Part shown: one piece after another, positions 39,567-49,716 of the stretch
Numbering within the stretch: position 1 is the stretch's first letter
How the letters are laid out: every line of letters begins with the position of its first letter
Assembly (NCBI RefSeq): GCF_024339125.1
Contig: NZ_CP101417.1
Span: forward strand, 4,537,001-4,601,000
DNA: 64,000 nucleotides
Origin: Xanthomonas hortorum
GTDB lineage: Bacteria; Pseudomonadota; Gammaproteobacteria; Xanthomonadales; Xanthomonadaceae
Direction of reading: 5' to 3'
Translations under genes and position numbers: made by a program
Notes under the pieces: generated by a model
The model's input: the letters and a program-made list of their open reading frames with translations, nothing else
Databases searched by the model: none
Told to the model about the DNA's origin: nothing

Positions 39567-40763
39567 ATGAGTTTGGACTTTGGCCGGATCGATACTATTC
39601 TGAAAATCGACCCAGGCTACAACGCCCTGGGCCGCCTGACCGCCTTTAATGACGGCAGCACCGACACGCTGATCGGCGGCTACAGCTACGACGCCACCGA
39701 CAACACCACCGCCATCGGCGGCACCGCGCGCCAATGCACCTACGACACCACCGCCCGCATGACCCAGGCCCGCCGCGCCGGTGCGGTGACCATGAACTAC
39801 CGCTACAACGGCCGTGGCGAGCAGGTGCGCCGCTTCCTTGGCACCACCAACACCTACACGCTCTACGATGAAGCCGGCCACTGGCTAGGCGACTACGACA
39901 GCAACGGCGCGCCCAAGCAGCAGGCGATCTGGCTGGACGATCTACCGGTCGGCCTGCTGGCTAACGCCAACACCCTGCACTACATCGAACCCGATCACCT
40001 GGGCAGCTCGCGAGTAGTGATCGACCCAACCCGCGATGTGGCCGTGTGGACATGGAGCTTGAAGGGCGAAGCCTTCGGCAACACCGCACCGAATCAGGAT
40101 CCTGATGGAGATGGTGCAGCGCTGGTGTTGGATATGCGCTTCCCGGGGCAGCGGTTTGACGCGGCGAGCGGGTTGAATCAGAACTACTTCCGGGACTACG
40201 ACACTGCTACCGGACGGTATGGACAGAGTGATCCGATTGGATTTAACGGAGGGATCGGCACTTACGTTTATAGCCTCTCAAGTCCATTCCGTTGGTCGGA
40301 CAAATTTGGCCTGCTTCCAGGTGATTGTTACAGGACAGAAAATTTGGCAGCAGCTCAGGCGCTTAAGGACATCCTACCGGCATCGATAAGAGAAGATTTG
40401 GAATACGGTGGCTGGGTGTATCAAAAACCGAACGGGTACTATAGTTACACGGCGCCACGACGCGGTCTGACATCTTCAGTGAACCCTGGCCCGCGGCCAG
40501 ATGGAGCAACTGGCGCGTACCACACACACGGAGATGTAACTCCGGGCTATTTGGGAGAAGCGTTCTCAAAGGCTGACACAAGAATACCCTATGGGGATGC
40601 GGCCTACTTAGGAACGCCCTCGGGCAAGTTATTGAGATTTTCCACTTCAGGCTCGCCTTACATTGATCTCCCTGAGGCAATTCCGAGCTCCGGCTGCGGA
40701 TGCGACGGCAACAACAATAGGCTTTTGGAATTTCTCAGCAATGCTTTCGGATGGCAATTATGA
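39567..40763 (+). CDS. Orphan RHS C-terminal module with DUF4329 toxin domain
   Basis: 398 residues lacking the RHS N-terminus and signal sequence. Residues about 10-235 are RHS core, almost identical to the end of the complete RHS protein, then the tip begins after WSDKFGL near residue 247. The tip has GGWVYQKPNGYYSY, GAYHTHGD, FSKADTRIPYG and AYLGTPSGKLLRF, the DUF4329 layout with a JAMM/JAB-like HTHG...S...D set, suggesting a peptidase or deamidase-like toxin. It may be silent stock for recombination, since no start signal was seen at 39567. Its stop overlaps the next ATG. Confidence 0.75.
   Translation: MSLDFGRIDTILKIDPGYNALGRLTAFNDGSTDTLIGGYSYDATDNTTAIGGTARQCTYDTTARMTQARRAGAVTMNYRYNGRGEQVRRFLGTTNTYTLYDEAGHWLGDYDSNGAPKQQAIWLDDLPVGLLANANTLHYIEPDHLGSSRVVIDPTRDVAVWTWSLKGEAFGNTAPNQDPDGDGAALVLDMRFPGQRFDAASGLNQNYFRDYDTATGRYGQSDPIGFNGGIGTYVYSLSSPFRWSDKFGLLPGDCYRTENLAAAQALKDILPASIREDLEYGGWVYQKPNGYYSYTAPRRGLTSSVNPGPRPDGATGAYHTHGDVTPGYLGEAFSKADTRIPYGDAAYLGTPSGKLLRFSTSGSPYIDLPEAIPSSGCGCDGNNNRLLEFLSNAFGWQL
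39792..40241 (+). repeat. RHS-core direct repeat, copy 2 (450 bp)
   Basis: Nearly identical to 35242-35691 at a constant offset of 4550 bp. It ends at GATCCGATTGGA, immediately before the sequences diverge into different toxin tips. Confidence 0.85.
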
Positions 40764-41083
40764 AATTCAAATCCTTTATGCTATTTTTATCGCTATTCTT
40801 CGTTAGCACCTCTAGCGCGGAACCTAATAGTGCAGAAATCATTAAAGCAATTGAAGCAGCAAGCAAAGATTTTCAAACTCGAATAATAGCAATGTATCCT
40901 CCCAGCGGCGATTACTCTTTGCTGCGAGACCTCGACTCTTATTCGATGGGAATTTCCCAAACGCCCTCAAAAATAATAGTCGTCTTTTTAGTTAATAAGC
41001 GCTTAGGAATCATAGGCGGCGGCGGAGAATATACGCTAGACAAAAAGGACGCGAAAGTTCTAGGCTTTAAGGGGTATGAATAA
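40760..41083 (+). CDS. Small exported protein, putative immunity to the DUF4329 tip
   Basis: 107 residues from ATG 40760, overlapping the toxin stop (ATGA). A clear signal peptide (MKFKSFMLFLSLFFVSTSSA) is followed by a mature domain of about 85 residues (SAEIIKAIEAASKDFQTRI, KIIVVFLVNKRLGIIGGGGEYTLD). AT-rich, unlike the core genome. No family is recognised. Export implies that protection is needed in the periplasm. Confidence 0.7.
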   Translation: MKFKSFMLFLSLFFVSTSSAEPNSAEIIKAIEAASKDFQTRIIAMYPPSGDYSLLRDLDSYSMGISQTPSKIIVVFLVNKRLGIIGGGGEYTLDKKDAKVLGFKGYE

Positions 41084-41169
41084 ATCCTTACTACTTTACT
41101 GCTTTTCGATGTCTCGTAAGGGCCCGTCATATGATTAAGATGTGTTCGCTACGACACTCGCGCCTGCGC

Positions 41170-43545
41170 TCACGCCGACTCCAACACCCAACACCCAAAC
41201 GCAGGCCCGGCTGAGTAGCCGGTTTCAGGTTCGATGCAGATCTGCAGGGTGGCGCGTCCGGCTACGGCTGCCGGCAATGCGTAATCCACATCGACGAAGT
41301 CCAGGCCGCGGTTGCCGTCCAGGCGTTCGTTGGCGATGAGTTCGCCGTCGGCGAGGATGCGGAAGCGGCGGCGGGTTTCGTCGCCCCAGTAGCGTAGGCG
41401 AAGGATGCGGGCCTGCGCGGTGTTGCGCAGGGTGAAGGCGATGAAGCCGCCGGTGCGGGCGTCGCGGCCGGCGCGGCGGCGGTAGCTGAGCGCGTAGGAG
41501 CTTTCGCTCTGCAGGCCGTGGGCTTTTTCGGATGCTTCGTCACCCAGGGCGACACGGTCCAGTGCGCGCGTGTCGAGCGCGTGTTGTTTTGCTTCTGCTG
41601 CGGCCTGCTCGGCCTGTTGCTGCTGCCACGCGGCGGTGTCACGGTGTTCCAGATAGAGCGCACTACGGCGATCGAATTGGGCGTAGAACGGGGAGAACCG
41701 CCAGTGCTGGGCGCCGTCGCTGTAGTCGAACGCGGACTGGCCGGCCACCGGCTGCAAACGCTGCAAGACCTCATCGCCGCCGATCAATGCCGGGGTCTTG
41801 CCCGACCATGGCTTTGCCGCATCGCCCAGGTCCGCAGCCAAGACCAGCGGCCCCCGCAGCACCGAGACCCAGGCCGGGTCGTCCGCTGCGGCTTCCAGGC
41901 GCAGTGGCATTTCGAACGACAAGCCGAGCGTGTCGCCAGCGCGCCAGACGCGGGTGATACGGAGATAGCCCTCGCTGACGGCAGCATCGACAGGCTGGCC
42001 ATTAAGCTGCAACACCGGCGACTGCGCCCAGCCGGGCACGCGCAGTGCGAGCGTGCGCTGCTCTGCCGGCGCCGCATCGACGCGGAGCGATGCACTGCCC
42101 TGCTCCGGCATCGCGCTGTGCAGGGTCATGTCCAGCCCGGCGGCATCACGCACGCTGGAGGGCACGTAGAGGTTGACGTAAACGCCCTGCCCGTCCTGCC
42201 AAAAGATGGAATCGCCGAACTGGGCGTGCGCTTCCATGCCGCTGCCGACGCAGCACCAGAAATCGTCGAACGGCGATGACCAGCCGCGCGCTTCGCCGGC
42301 CAGCATCGGTGTCATGTAGGTGAACATACCGGTGCGTGGATGCTGCTGTGCCATCACGTGGTTGAGCAGCGTGCGCTCGTAGTAATCGAAGAACTCCGCC
42401 TGCGGGCCCCACTGGTACAGATGGCGGGTGAGCTTGAGCATGTTGTAGCTGGCGCAGTGCTCGCAGGTCTGCTCGGTGAGAAACTTCGAAGTGCTGTCGG
42501 GCTGCTGGAAATATTCGCGGTCGCCATTGCCGCCGATCACGTAGGTGTGGTGATCGGTGACGGTGTGCCAGAAGAAGCGCGCCGCCGCGCCCGAGGCGGC
42601 ATCGCCGGTCACTTCGTACTCGCGCGCCAGGCCGATCAGCTTGGGGATGTTGGTGTTGGAATGCTGATGCACCAGTTCATCGCGTTGGGCGATGAGCGGA
42701 TCGAGCACGGCGTGGTGATGCAGGCGTTGCGCCAACGCCAGCCACTGCGCATCGCCGGTGCGCACATGCAGCTCGACGAAGGATTCGTTGAGGCCACCGA
42801 ATTCACACGACAGCACCTTCTGCAACTGCGCATCGTCGAGTGCGGAAAACACCGCTTGCAGATAGCCAGCTAGGCCCACCGCGACCTGCAGCGCCTGCGC
42901 GTTATCGCAATGCGCATGCACGTCGAGCAGGCCGGCGAACAACTTGTGCCAGGTGTACAGCGGTGCCCAGCTGCCGTTGAGATAGAACGGCGCCGGGTCG
43001 ATCTTGCCTTTCTTCAGTTCATCGAACACGGCGCGGCCGCTTTCGATCTTGCCTGCAGCGTTCTTGCGCGTGAATCCGGCCACGTAGCCATCGCCTGCAT
43101 GCGCCTGGCAGCGTGCGAGCTCTGCGACCAGATAATGCGCACGCGTGCGACATTGCGCATCGCCGGTCTGCGCATGCATCAAGGCCAATGCGCTGAGATA
43201 GTGCCCCAGCGTATGCCCGGCGATGGTGTCCGCTTCCCAACCGCCATACGCCGGCGCCTTGGGGTCGAGGCCGGCGTACAGCACGAAATTGTGCAGCAGC
43301 CGGTCCGGCTCCAGCCGCATCAGATAGCGTCGATTGGTCTGCAGCGCATCCAGAAACAGCGACGGCGTCAGCCTGACCTGCGCCAACGGTACCGCGCGGA
43401 TACTGCCCGGTTGTGCGGCGTTGGCCTGCGCGGGAAATCGCAGAAAACCCGCAGCAACCGCCAGACTGCTCCAGGCCAGAAAGCGCCGCCGCGACAAGCT
43501 CAGCGCGTGGTCGGTGGTGTGCTCGGTAACGAAGACATCGGTCAT
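41170..43545 (-). CDS. GH127 beta-L-arabinofuranosidase (HypBA1-like), Tat-exported
   Basis: 791 residues with a twin-arginine leader (SRRRFLAWSSLAVAAGF). The DUF1680/GH127 catalytic barrel shows GWEADTIAGHTLGHYLSA, the Zn-binding EHCASYNMLKL and FWCCVGSGMEAHAQFGD, in which the Glu-x-Cys and Cys-Cys ligands include the catalytic cysteine. It releases beta-L-arabinofuranose from arabinosides of hydroxyproline-rich glycoproteins. It is last in a same-strand glycan block, 163 bases after the TonB receptor gene. Confidence 0.9.
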   Translation of the reverse strand: MTDVFVTEHTTDHALSLSRRRFLAWSSLAVAAGFLRFPAQANAAQPGSIRAVPLAQVRLTPSLFLDALQTNRRYLMRLEPDRLLHNFVLYAGLDPKAPAYGGWEADTIAGHTLGHYLSALALMHAQTGDAQCRTRAHYLVAELARCQAHAGDGYVAGFTRKNAAGKIESGRAVFDELKKGKIDPAPFYLNGSWAPLYTWHKLFAGLLDVHAHCDNAQALQVAVGLAGYLQAVFSALDDAQLQKVLSCEFGGLNESFVELHVRTGDAQWLALAQRLHHHAVLDPLIAQRDELVHQHSNTNIPKLIGLAREYEVTGDAASGAAARFFWHTVTDHHTYVIGGNGDREYFQQPDSTSKFLTEQTCEHCASYNMLKLTRHLYQWGPQAEFFDYYERTLLNHVMAQQHPRTGMFTYMTPMLAGEARGWSSPFDDFWCCVGSGMEAHAQFGDSIFWQDGQGVYVNLYVPSSVRDAAGLDMTLHSAMPEQGSASLRVDAAPAEQRTLALRVPGWAQSPVLQLNGQPVDAAVSEGYLRITRVWRAGDTLGLSFEMPLRLEAAADDPAWVSVLRGPLVLAADLGDAAKPWSGKTPALIGGDEVLQRLQPVAGQSAFDYSDGAQHWRFSPFYAQFDRRSALYLEHRDTAAWQQQQAEQAAAEAKQHALDTRALDRVALGDEASEKAHGLQSESSYALSYRRRAGRDARTGGFIAFTLRNTAQARILRLRYWGDETRRRFRILADGELIANERLDGNRGLDFVDVDYALPAAVAGRATLQICIEPETGYSAGPAFGCWVLESA

Positions 43546-43708
43546 AGGATCAGCTTAGCTCCTGTCGGTGCGCGCAGACTGCGCGCGCCGTTACAACCCA
43601 CACTGGCAGAAGCCGCCAGAGAAGCGATTGCGTGGCACCGCCTGCGCGCGCCCGACCGGATCGGATGGCGCGCGCCAGTGCACTGAAACGGCGACGACAA
43701 GGCGGCGA

Positions 43709-46606
43709 TCAAAACTTCACCGTCGCACGTGCCCAATAGAACCGACCAAGCAGATCGTAGGTCGCCACATCGGTGTTGGCGTTACCCACGTTGTTGGAGT
43801 AATACAACGGTGGTTGCTTGTTGGCGATATTGTCCACGCCCACTTCAAAGCGCGTATGCCAGGGCTCCACGTTATAACCGAGCTGCAGGTTGTTGTAGAC
43901 GTAGGCGCCGATCTTGCGCACCACCGTCGGCTCGCTGGAATCGGCCGACAGGCTCTGGTCCGGATCCGAATTACCGATGGCGGTATTGCCGACATAACGG
44001 ATGCGCCAGGTGGCGCTCCAATCGTCCAACGCCCAATTCACGGTCCCCAACGCACGCCAGCGCGGGAAATTGCCGTAGGCCTGGGTGTAGCGGCCGACGT
44101 TGTGGATGGTGACCGAGCTGGGATCGGTGGTATCGGGCAGCACGTCGTAGCGGGTGAGATAGGTGCCATTGAGACCTGCAGTGAAATTGCCCCACGGAGT
44201 GGATGGCAGGCGATAAGTCAGATTGAAATCGATGCCCTTGGCCCACAGCTTGCCCAGGTTGACGGTGGGCTCGGCGATGTAATTGATGGTGCCGTTGCCG
44301 TTGCGATGGATCAGCGCGCAGAAGGAACTTGCCGAGTTGGCGAAACATTGATTGAGTACGGTCTGCGCCGACACCGTGGTGATGGTGTCTTCCAGATCGA
44401 TGCGCCACCAGTCCGCGCTCAGCGACAGGCCATCGATCCACTGCGGGTCGTAGACCAGCCCCACATCGTAGGACTTGCCGGTTTCCGGCTTGAGTTGATA
44501 ACCGGCCACCACCGCGCCGGACACCTTGCCCGACACCTGACCATCGGATTGCTGATAGCTGCCGTTGGTCGGCACATTTGCGCAGGCCACGCTGTTGCCG
44601 CCGGTGTAACCGTTGCACGGGTCGTTGACGGTGGCCGCATCGCCGGCCACGCCGGCATACAACTCGTTGATGTTGGGCGCGCGGAACACCTGCGAAACAG
44701 TGCCGCGCAGCAACAGATTTTCGATCGGCCGGTATTCCAGCGACACCTTGCTGTTGGTCTTGCTACCGACCGAGCTGAAGTCGGAAAAACGCGTGCCGAG
44801 CGTGACGTTCAACGCGTTGATGCCGGGCAAGTCCTTGAGCAACGGGAACAAGGCTTCGGCATAGGCTTCCTTGACGTCGAAACTGCCGCTCAAGGTGGAT
44901 GCGCAGAACTCGATCACACCGCACAGGCCGTCTTCATCGCCAGTCCATAGCGCATCGGAGGCAGTGGTCGAGCGCTCCTTGCGATAGGAGATGCCGCTTG
45001 CCAGGCTCACGGTGCCGGCCGGCAAATCGAACAACGAACCGTTGGCATTGGCCTCGAACTGCTTGACGGTGTAGACGCTGGTCACGATCGGGTTGACCAC
45101 CATGCCCTGCAACGTGGCAAGGTTGCTGCTGTCGTTGAGGTTGAAGAAATTCAGCGGAGTACAGCCGGCAACCGCCGCGCCCGCACTGCCGCACTTGACC
45201 ACACCATCGCTGTCCAGGAATGACGGGCCGATGGCCTGATTGAACGTTGCGTAGTCGAGAAAGCCGTTGTTGATCGATTTCTGTTTGACCTTGCCGTAGT
45301 TGAAGTTGGCGTCCCACTGCCAGGAGCTGTCGCCGAAGTGACCGCGCAAGCCCGGGCTGATCTGGAAGTTGTAGGTGTTGTATTGATAGCTGCGATTACC
45401 CAGCACGGTGGCGCGCGTGTTGAGGTCGTTGTAAGAGGTGCCCGTGCTGCGATCGGTGCCGAAGTTCACCCCGAACGGGTTGTAGTAACTCTGCGACGAC
45501 ACCAGGATGTTGTCGCCGTTGGAGAAGATCGGAATCGGCGCAATGATCGAGGCGGACTCGGTTTTACTGAACCAGGTGTTGACGTAGCCTTCGACATTAT
45601 CGCTAAAGCGATAAGTGCCTAGCAAAAAGGCATTGGTGCGCTTTTGCGGGGTCTGCAGCAGGTTGAACGGCTGGTAGTTGTAGGAGTCGGCGCTGGCGTT
45701 GTAGCAATGGAAATCGCCCGGACCGGCGCGGCCGCTGACGCCGCTGTTGAGGGTGACGCGTCCGCAGCCGTTGGCCTGCGCGAGTTGATTCGATTGTTCC
45801 GAGCCATCGTTGAAATTGATCGTGCCGGTCGGCGTGGCGGACGAGCCCTGCTTCACCGGTTGCCCGTTGGTCAATGCCAGCGCGTCCTTGGAATAGTCGC
45901 GCGCCGCCGCCGAGACCGGGTCGATGTTGTGGTACGACAGGCCGCCGATCAGGCTGCCGCGCTCCCAGGTCTTGCCGGTGGTCAAGGCGAAGTTGCGTCG
46001 GTTGCCATCGCCCTCGCTGCTGGTGCCGAAGTCGCTGCTGAACTGCACGCCGTCGAACTGGCTGCGCAGGATGAAATTGACCACACCGCCGATGGCATCG
46101 GAGCCATACACCGCAGAGGCGCCATTGCTGAGCACTTCGATGCGCTCGATCATGCTGGCCGGAATCGCGTTGACGTCGTTGTAGGCGAGCCGGATACCGT
46201 TGACCAGCACCAGCGTGCGCTTATCGCCCAGGCCGCGCAGCGAAATCGCCGAGGCGCCGGTACCGCCGCCGTTGTTGGTGTACGGGTTGGTGGCGTTGCC
46301 GGCAATGGATGGCAGCTCCTGCAGCAGATCGCCGACGGTGGCCTTGCCGGTGGCGGCAATCTGTTCCTGGCTGACGGTGATCACCGGGTTGGCGGTTTCG
46401 GTATCCACGCGGCGCAGGCGCGAGCCGGTGACGACGACGCTATCGAGCGTTTGCGGCGCATCGCTCGTGCTGCCTGCCTGCTGCGCAGCCACTGGAGCTG
46501 CCGAAGTTGCGGAAAGCGCCAGTACCAGCGCGCTGGCAAGCATGCTCGGCACGGGCCGCACACTGGCAACGGTGGTCCGTGAGAAAGGCAACAGCAACAT
46601 CGGCAT
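43709..46606 (-). CDS. TonB-dependent receptor 1 of the arabinoside locus
   Basis: 965 residues from ATG 46606, with AGGAG upstream. Signal peptide ending VAAQQ, TonB box-like TLDSVVVTGSRLRR, plug motifs IAATGKATVGDLLQELPSIAG, LRGLGDKRTLVLVNGIR and GASAVYGSDAIGGVVNFI, and a barrel ending RFYWARATVKF. It is paralogous to the receptor at 55734. Probable role: uptake of arabino-oligosaccharides or glycopeptides. Confidence 0.92.
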   Translation of the reverse strand: MPMLLLPFSRTTVASVRPVPSMLASALVLALSATSAAPVAAQQAGSTSDAPQTLDSVVVTGSRLRRVDTETANPVITVSQEQIAATGKATVGDLLQELPSIAGNATNPYTNNGGGTGASAISLRGLGDKRTLVLVNGIRLAYNDVNAIPASMIERIEVLSNGASAVYGSDAIGGVVNFILRSQFDGVQFSSDFGTSSEGDGNRRNFALTTGKTWERGSLIGGLSYHNIDPVSAAARDYSKDALALTNGQPVKQGSSATPTGTINFNDGSEQSNQLAQANGCGRVTLNSGVSGRAGPGDFHCYNASADSYNYQPFNLLQTPQKRTNAFLLGTYRFSDNVEGYVNTWFSKTESASIIAPIPIFSNGDNILVSSQSYYNPFGVNFGTDRSTGTSYNDLNTRATVLGNRSYQYNTYNFQISPGLRGHFGDSSWQWDANFNYGKVKQKSINNGFLDYATFNQAIGPSFLDSDGVVKCGSAGAAVAGCTPLNFFNLNDSSNLATLQGMVVNPIVTSVYTVKQFEANANGSLFDLPAGTVSLASGISYRKERSTTASDALWTGDEDGLCGVIEFCASTLSGSFDVKEAYAEALFPLLKDLPGINALNVTLGTRFSDFSSVGSKTNSKVSLEYRPIENLLLRGTVSQVFRAPNINELYAGVAGDAATVNDPCNGYTGGNSVACANVPTNGSYQQSDGQVSGKVSGAVVAGYQLKPETGKSYDVGLVYDPQWIDGLSLSADWWRIDLEDTITTVSAQTVLNQCFANSASSFCALIHRNGNGTINYIAEPTVNLGKLWAKGIDFNLTYRLPSTPWGNFTAGLNGTYLTRYDVLPDTTDPSSVTIHNVGRYTQAYGNFPRWRALGTVNWALDDWSATWRIRYVGNTAIGNSDPDQSLSADSSEPTVVRKIGAYVYNNLQLGYNVEPWHTRFEVGVDNIANKQPPLYYSNNVGNANTDVATYDLLGRFYWARATVKF

Positions 46607-47167
46607 GCGGGGCTCCTGATTCAAACGACAGACAAACGGCGGGCAACACACGCCCGTACCGGCGTGCACCAGCACGGGTGGAGACAAGTGGCAGCGGCGC
46701 GTCGCAACGACATCTTTGGCGACGGCCATACAGTGGACACGCAGACAACCTGCGATGCGCGCGACCAGCAGAGGCCACGCAACGACGCGCGTTGTCTAAA
46801 GGGATCATTCCGCACTGGAGTCGCCCATGCGCTCCAGTTTCATCAGCTGGTCACAATGTGCCTGTGCGCACGCGCCACGTCTTGTCGCATTTGGCGACCA
46901 CGCATGCGGAAAACAGCATGGTTTGCATCTGAACGATCATCGGGTGGCGTTGTGTTTGGCAGTCCAGTCCACAGCTGGACGTGCCTTTGCGCGGCAGTTT
47001 TTGAGGCAGCTGCGTCGATGTATCGCTTGTCGCTACCTGTACTGATGTTTGGGCGCGCCGGCAAAAATGACGGCGAGCAATGCGCATTCTCCTGTGCGCA
47101 TTGCTTACTCCGCCAGTGCACACAGTGCGCGATCAGGCAGCGTGCCGTGGCACGCAAGCCGCATCCA
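46607..47167. other. 561-bp intergenic region
   Basis: It contains the terminator-like hairpin of the upstream peptidase gene (47076-47105) and presumably the receptor promoter. A shorter ACTGGAG/CTCCAGT hairpin lies near 46815-46840. No coding sequence is convincing. Confidence 0.4.
47076..47105 (-). terminator. Terminator-like hairpin after the S9 peptidase gene
   Basis: AGCAATGCGCA and its exact complement form an 11-bp stem with an 8-base loop, 62 bases past the peptidase stop. On the minus strand a T-run follows about ten bases later, so the fit to an intrinsic terminator is imperfect. Confidence 0.5.
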
Positions 47168-49525
47168 TCACGGTGCCTGCGTGGTTGACGTTGCCGGGTT
47201 GCGATTCCATTGCGGCGTTGGCGATTGCTGCATCCAGCGCATGAAGAAATCCAGCAGACGGCGCTTGCCGTAATCGCCACCGGCACCGTGATCGCCGCCA
47301 GGCACCACCAGCAGATCGAAATCCTTGCTGGCCTTGATCAGGCGATCGGCCACCTGGAAGGTGCTGGCCGGGTCGACATTCATGTCCATGTCGCCGGTGA
47401 CCAGCAGCAGGTGACCTTGCAGCCGCGCGGCATTTTCCACGTTCGACGACTCGGCGTACCACGGCCCCACCGGCCAGCCCATCCATTGTTCGTTCCACCA
47501 GATCTTGTCCATGCGGTTGTCGTGGCAACCGGAATTGGCCACGCCCGCCACATAGAATTCCGGATGAAACAGCAACGCGCCCAACGCGTTCTGCCCGCCT
47601 GCCGAGGTGCCGTACACACCGACACCGCCGGCGATGTCGTACCACGGATATTGCGTGGCGGCGGCCTTATGCCAGGCGATACGATCCGGCAAGCCGGCAT
47701 CCTTGAGATTGCGCCAGGCCACATCGTGGAAGGCGCGCGCGCGATTATTGGTGCCCATGCCATCGATCTGCGCCACCGCAAAGCCCAGCCCGGTCAGCGC
47801 CGGCACGCGCGTGGTGAAACTCTTCGGCACGAACGAGCCCTGCGGGCCGGCGTAAATGTATTCGATCACGCGGTAGCGCTGCTGCGGATTCGGTTGCTGC
47901 GGGCGCTGGATCACGCCCCAGATCTCGGTCTTACCATCGCGCCCGGTGGTGTGGAACGGCAACGGCGGCTGCCAGCCAGCGGCCTGCAGACGACTCAGAT
48001 CGGTACGCTCCACCGTGCGCGCCAGGCTGCCATCGACGCTGCGCCGCAACTCCAGCACCGGCCCAAGATCCACGCGCGAGTAAAGGTCGAGCAACCACTT
48101 TCCATCCGGCGAGTAACTGACCTGATGGTCGGCGGCGGTTGGCGTCAATGCAGTGAGTCCGTTGCCATCCAGGCCGATGCGATAGGCGTGGCGGTAGTAC
48201 GGGTCTTCGCCGGGCTGCATGCCGGAGGCGGTGAAATACAGCTGCCCTGCGGCCTCGTCGAGGTAATCGAGCTTGCGTACCACCCAATCGCCGCGGGTGA
48301 CCTGGCGAATCACCTCGCCGCTGCGGCCATCGTACAGATACACATGCTCCCAGCCATCGCGTTCGGACGCCCACAGGATCTGCCTGCCATCGGCCAGATC
48401 CCGCCGCGCGTGCTTGCCGCCGTTCTCATGGTCGCCACTGAGTTCGGAGTATTCGATAAAGGTGGGCGAGGTTTCTTCGATCACGGTGCGCGCGGCGGCC
48501 GTGCGTGCGTCCACTTCGATGACCCGATACAGCTGATGGCCGCGCGCGTTGTATTCGAAGGTGAAGCCGCGGCTGTCCTTCCACCAGACCATCTCGCTCA
48601 AGCTGAAGGCATTGGGCAGCAAGGTCATCGCCACCGGATGCGCCGCACGCGTGGCGATGTCGAACAACACCGGCTGCATCACCGGCAACACATCGCCGGG
48701 CTTGGGATAGACCTGTTGGTGCAACTTGGGTTGCACCTGATCGGCTGGTGCGGATTCGATGTAATAGACCATGCGCGGCGGTGGCGCCTTGACCCGATAC
48801 GCGGCCAGATGCTGCGAATCCGGCGACCACTGGATGCTGTCGAGCGCGTAGTAATCATCGGCACGACCATCAAGACTGAGCACGCTGCGCTCGCCACCGG
48901 CCACCGGCGCGATGACCAGATTGGCTTGCTCCACCCAGGCGCGCCAGCGGCCATCCGGCGACACCTTGGCCTCGCGTTCGCCCTGCTTGAACGGCAGACG
49001 CATGTCCATCGTCTCGGCCGGCACATCGTGCTCGGGCACATGTTCGCAGCGGTAGCGCGCCAGATCGCACTGCCAGCCCAGCTTCGCCAGCTGAAAGCCC
49101 AGGCGTTGCTGTTGCAGCGTGGGTTCCTCCAGATGCAGTTGCGTTGCATCGATGTCCTGCGCACCGGCCTGGGTCAACGCCGCCGCCAACCTCGCATGAT
49201 CGAAGGCCGGCGTATTGCGGCCACTGGCGGCATCCACCAGGCGGTACTCGATGGCCGGCGCCTGGTTGGTGCGTGCAACACCGCGCCGATACAGGAAGCG
49301 TCCCGCATCGATCCACACTGGCGCCGTCGGTTGCTGGTCGACCAGGGACGCGTAGTGATCGGACAAGCCGATGGCCTGCGCGTACTGCGCCGGTGTGGGC
49401 GTGGGCGTGGCTGCGACCGATGCAGCCACTGCGCTTGCCGATAGCGCGCAGAGCGCGATGCTCAGGCACCACGCTGCGATGGTGTGCCACCGGGAGGTCT
49501 GTGTGTGGTGCAGCGTTGGCTTCAT
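47168..49525 (-). CDS. Exported S9 family (dipeptidyl-peptidase IV-like) peptidase
   Basis: 785 residues from ATG 49525 (MKPTLHHTQ), with a signal peptide ending near AASVAA and a TPTPTP linker. A DPP4-type beta-propeller (SPDGRWRAWV, WSPDSQHLAAYRV, DGWEHVYLYD) precedes an alpha/beta-hydrolase with Ser in VYGTSAGGQNA, Asp in TGDMDMNVDP and His in GGDHGAGGD. It cleaves after proline in peptides, which fits proline/hydroxyproline-rich glycoprotein cores given the arabinosidase neighbours. It starts 191 bases after the GH43 gene. Confidence 0.88.
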   Translation of the reverse strand: MKPTLHHTQTSRWHTIAAWCLSIALCALSASAVAASVAATPTPTPAQYAQAIGLSDHYASLVDQQPTAPVWIDAGRFLYRRGVARTNQAPAIEYRLVDAASGRNTPAFDHARLAAALTQAGAQDIDATQLHLEEPTLQQQRLGFQLAKLGWQCDLARYRCEHVPEHDVPAETMDMRLPFKQGEREAKVSPDGRWRAWVEQANLVIAPVAGGERSVLSLDGRADDYYALDSIQWSPDSQHLAAYRVKAPPPRMVYYIESAPADQVQPKLHQQVYPKPGDVLPVMQPVLFDIATRAAHPVAMTLLPNAFSLSEMVWWKDSRGFTFEYNARGHQLYRVIEVDARTAAARTVIEETSPTFIEYSELSGDHENGGKHARRDLADGRQILWASERDGWEHVYLYDGRSGEVIRQVTRGDWVVRKLDYLDEAAGQLYFTASGMQPGEDPYYRHAYRIGLDGNGLTALTPTAADHQVSYSPDGKWLLDLYSRVDLGPVLELRRSVDGSLARTVERTDLSRLQAAGWQPPLPFHTTGRDGKTEIWGVIQRPQQPNPQQRYRVIEYIYAGPQGSFVPKSFTTRVPALTGLGFAVAQIDGMGTNNRARAFHDVAWRNLKDAGLPDRIAWHKAAATQYPWYDIAGGVGVYGTSAGGQNALGALLFHPEFYVAGVANSGCHDNRMDKIWWNEQWMGWPVGPWYAESSNVENAARLQGHLLLVTGDMDMNVDPASTFQVADRLIKASKDFDLLVVPGGDHGAGGDYGKRRLLDFFMRWMQQSPTPQWNRNPATSTTQAP

Positions 49526-49716
49526 GCGTTTATCCGGGAATGGAGCGTGGTCACGATCAACATCTGTCATGCAAGTAGAGATGGGACAGCGTGGTTGATG
49601 CAATGCGGTGATTGCCCGAGTCGGGCACACCCTGATTGGGCTGCCTGCACGCCGACGATTGCGTAGCGTCGCCAGCATCCAGCCGCAGCGTGGGAGCCAG
49701 CGCTTTTTCAGCCGCG

